64,000 nucleotides of DNA, taken from the NCBI GenBank assembly GCA_030410095.1, contig JAUFRC010000002.1:87501-151500 (forward strand), given 5' to 3'. The stretch comes from Paracoccus cavernae. GTDB taxonomy: Bacteria; Pseudomonadota; Alphaproteobacteria; Rhodobacterales; Rhodobacteraceae. This document shows, one piece after another, positions 63,517 through 64,000 of the stretch. Under the pieces are notes generated by a model, which saw only the letters and a list, made by a program, of their open reading frames with translations, was not told where the DNA came from and made no database searches. The position numbers were made by a program, and so were the translations under genes. How positions within the stretch are numbered: the stretch's first letter is position 1; each line of letters starts with the position of its first letter.

Positions 63517-64000
63517 TCAGCGTTTTGCGTAAGAGATCATCCGCGCCCGCGATAAAGCGAGATCAAAGCGGCCTTCGCCGGTTCGGCACAGGCAAATGCG
63601 GCGCGTCCACGGACCGTCGGTCAGCGTGAAAAGGAAACGTCCGCCGCCGAGCGGTTGCAGCGGCATCGCGCGGCGAGTCGGTCCTGCGCCCATGACGACC
63701 GCGCCGTCCCGAATGGCCAAAGTCGCGCCGAAGGTCTCGCAAAGATAGCTGCCGTCGAGATCGGCGGGGACGGGCTCCGCGGTTGCGGGCAGGTAGCGCG
63801 CGGGCGCATGGCCGACTTCGCCGATGATGGAGGCACCCTCCATCGCCAGCTCCAGCCGCGAAGTCGGGGACTGGCTGTCGACGCCCCGCCTGCGCGCGGA
63901 TGGACGGCAACCTCGTCGTCGAGACGCGTGACGGATGCGCCTTTGACCTCGATCCAGTCGGCACCGCTTTCGGCGACATAAAGCCCCGCGATCAGATCCG
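63517..64000 (-). CDS. Partial gene, C-terminal part of a possible D-aminopeptidase-like hydrolase (frameshifted)
   Basis: The visible part is the C-terminal end of a protein that begins beyond the right edge. It includes DLIAGLYVAESGADWIEVKG, then after a frameshift near 63870 EPVPADLDGSYLCETFGATL and FDLALSRARMISYAKR. The pattern of short beta-strand domains suggests the C-terminal domains of penicillin-recognising D-aminopeptidases, and the iaaA neighbour fits, but no catalytic motif lies in the window. It is co-directional with iaaA, 17 bases upstream. Treat the product name as tentative. Confidence 0.4.
   Translation of the reverse strand, partial: GSDRGALCRRKRCRLDRGQRRIRHASRRRGCRPSARRRGVDSQSPTSRLELAMEGASIIGEVGHAPARYLPATAEPVPADLDGSYLCETFGATLAIRDGAVVMGAGPTRRAMPLQPLGGGRFLFTLTDGPWTRRICLCRTGEGRFDLALSRARMISYAKR

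Overview
The window looks like part of an extrachromosomal replicon (megaplasmid or chromid) of an alphaproteobacterium in the Rhodobacterales, close to Rhodobacter, Paracoccus or Thioclava. The evidence is high-GC coding sequence, an alphaproteobacterial gene repertoire, and a 'DnaA-like' replication module (a DnaA-like Rep with divergent parA-parB), a plasmid replication type described from this order. No rRNA, tRNA, CRISPR array or intact insertion sequence was seen.

Quality warning: nearly every long gene is interrupted by single-base frameshifts, mostly in short G, C, T or A runs. Both reading-frame pieces still match one protein family, and repaired lengths match family lengths. I read these as uncorrected sequencing or assembly errors, not mass pseudogenisation, so coordinates here span the repaired genes.

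Layout. 0-0.6 kb: AT-rich intergenic DNA with a perfect FNR-type box. 0.6-8.1 kb: an RTX protein, glycerate kinase with an SLC13/DASS transporter, an ECF sigma/anti-sigma pair divergent from a secreted subtilase, and the GTPase RsgA. 8.2-11.9 kb: replication and partition (parB, parA, an AT-rich origin region, rep), with a repeated palindrome that is a parS candidate. 12.0-17.8 kb: a BMP-type nucleoside/nucleobase ABC importer translationally coupled to a CodA-family deaminase whose active site predicts 5-methylcytosine deaminase activity. 17.9-18.9 kb: two small secreted proteins, one RcnB-like. 19.0-25.4 kb: a TetR-regulated RND efflux operon and a GlxA-type AraC regulator.

25.8-62.5 kb: a complete type VI secretion system core except for the spike. 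The first block is DUF6931, tagH(fha), tssA, tssB, tssC, hcp, tssE, tssF, tssG, tssH(clpV). The second block is tssK, tssL (with an OmpA-like domain), tssM, tagF, pppA, ppkA. VgrG, PAAR and the lipoprotein TssJ are absent from the window. FHA, PpkA, PppA and TagF predict post-translational control by threonine phosphorylation.

Between tssH and tssK sits a 13.8-kb envelope island. A leftward operon encodes a secreted protein, an ExbB/TolQ-like channel, two ExbD/TolR-like proteins and a Pro-rich membrane-anchored protein. A rightward set encodes a DUF1036 protein, a protein resembling a degenerate caspase fold with a peptidoglycan-binding-like tail, and a two-domain (LytM-like plus SLT) murein hydrolase. 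A roughly 2000-residue autotransporter follows with its own candidate promoter and operator. This island is the best candidate for an incompletely described system: an ion-driven, cell-wall-remodelling module tied to T6SS assembly. The window ends with an isoaspartyl peptidase and part of a probable D-aminopeptidase-like gene on the minus strand.
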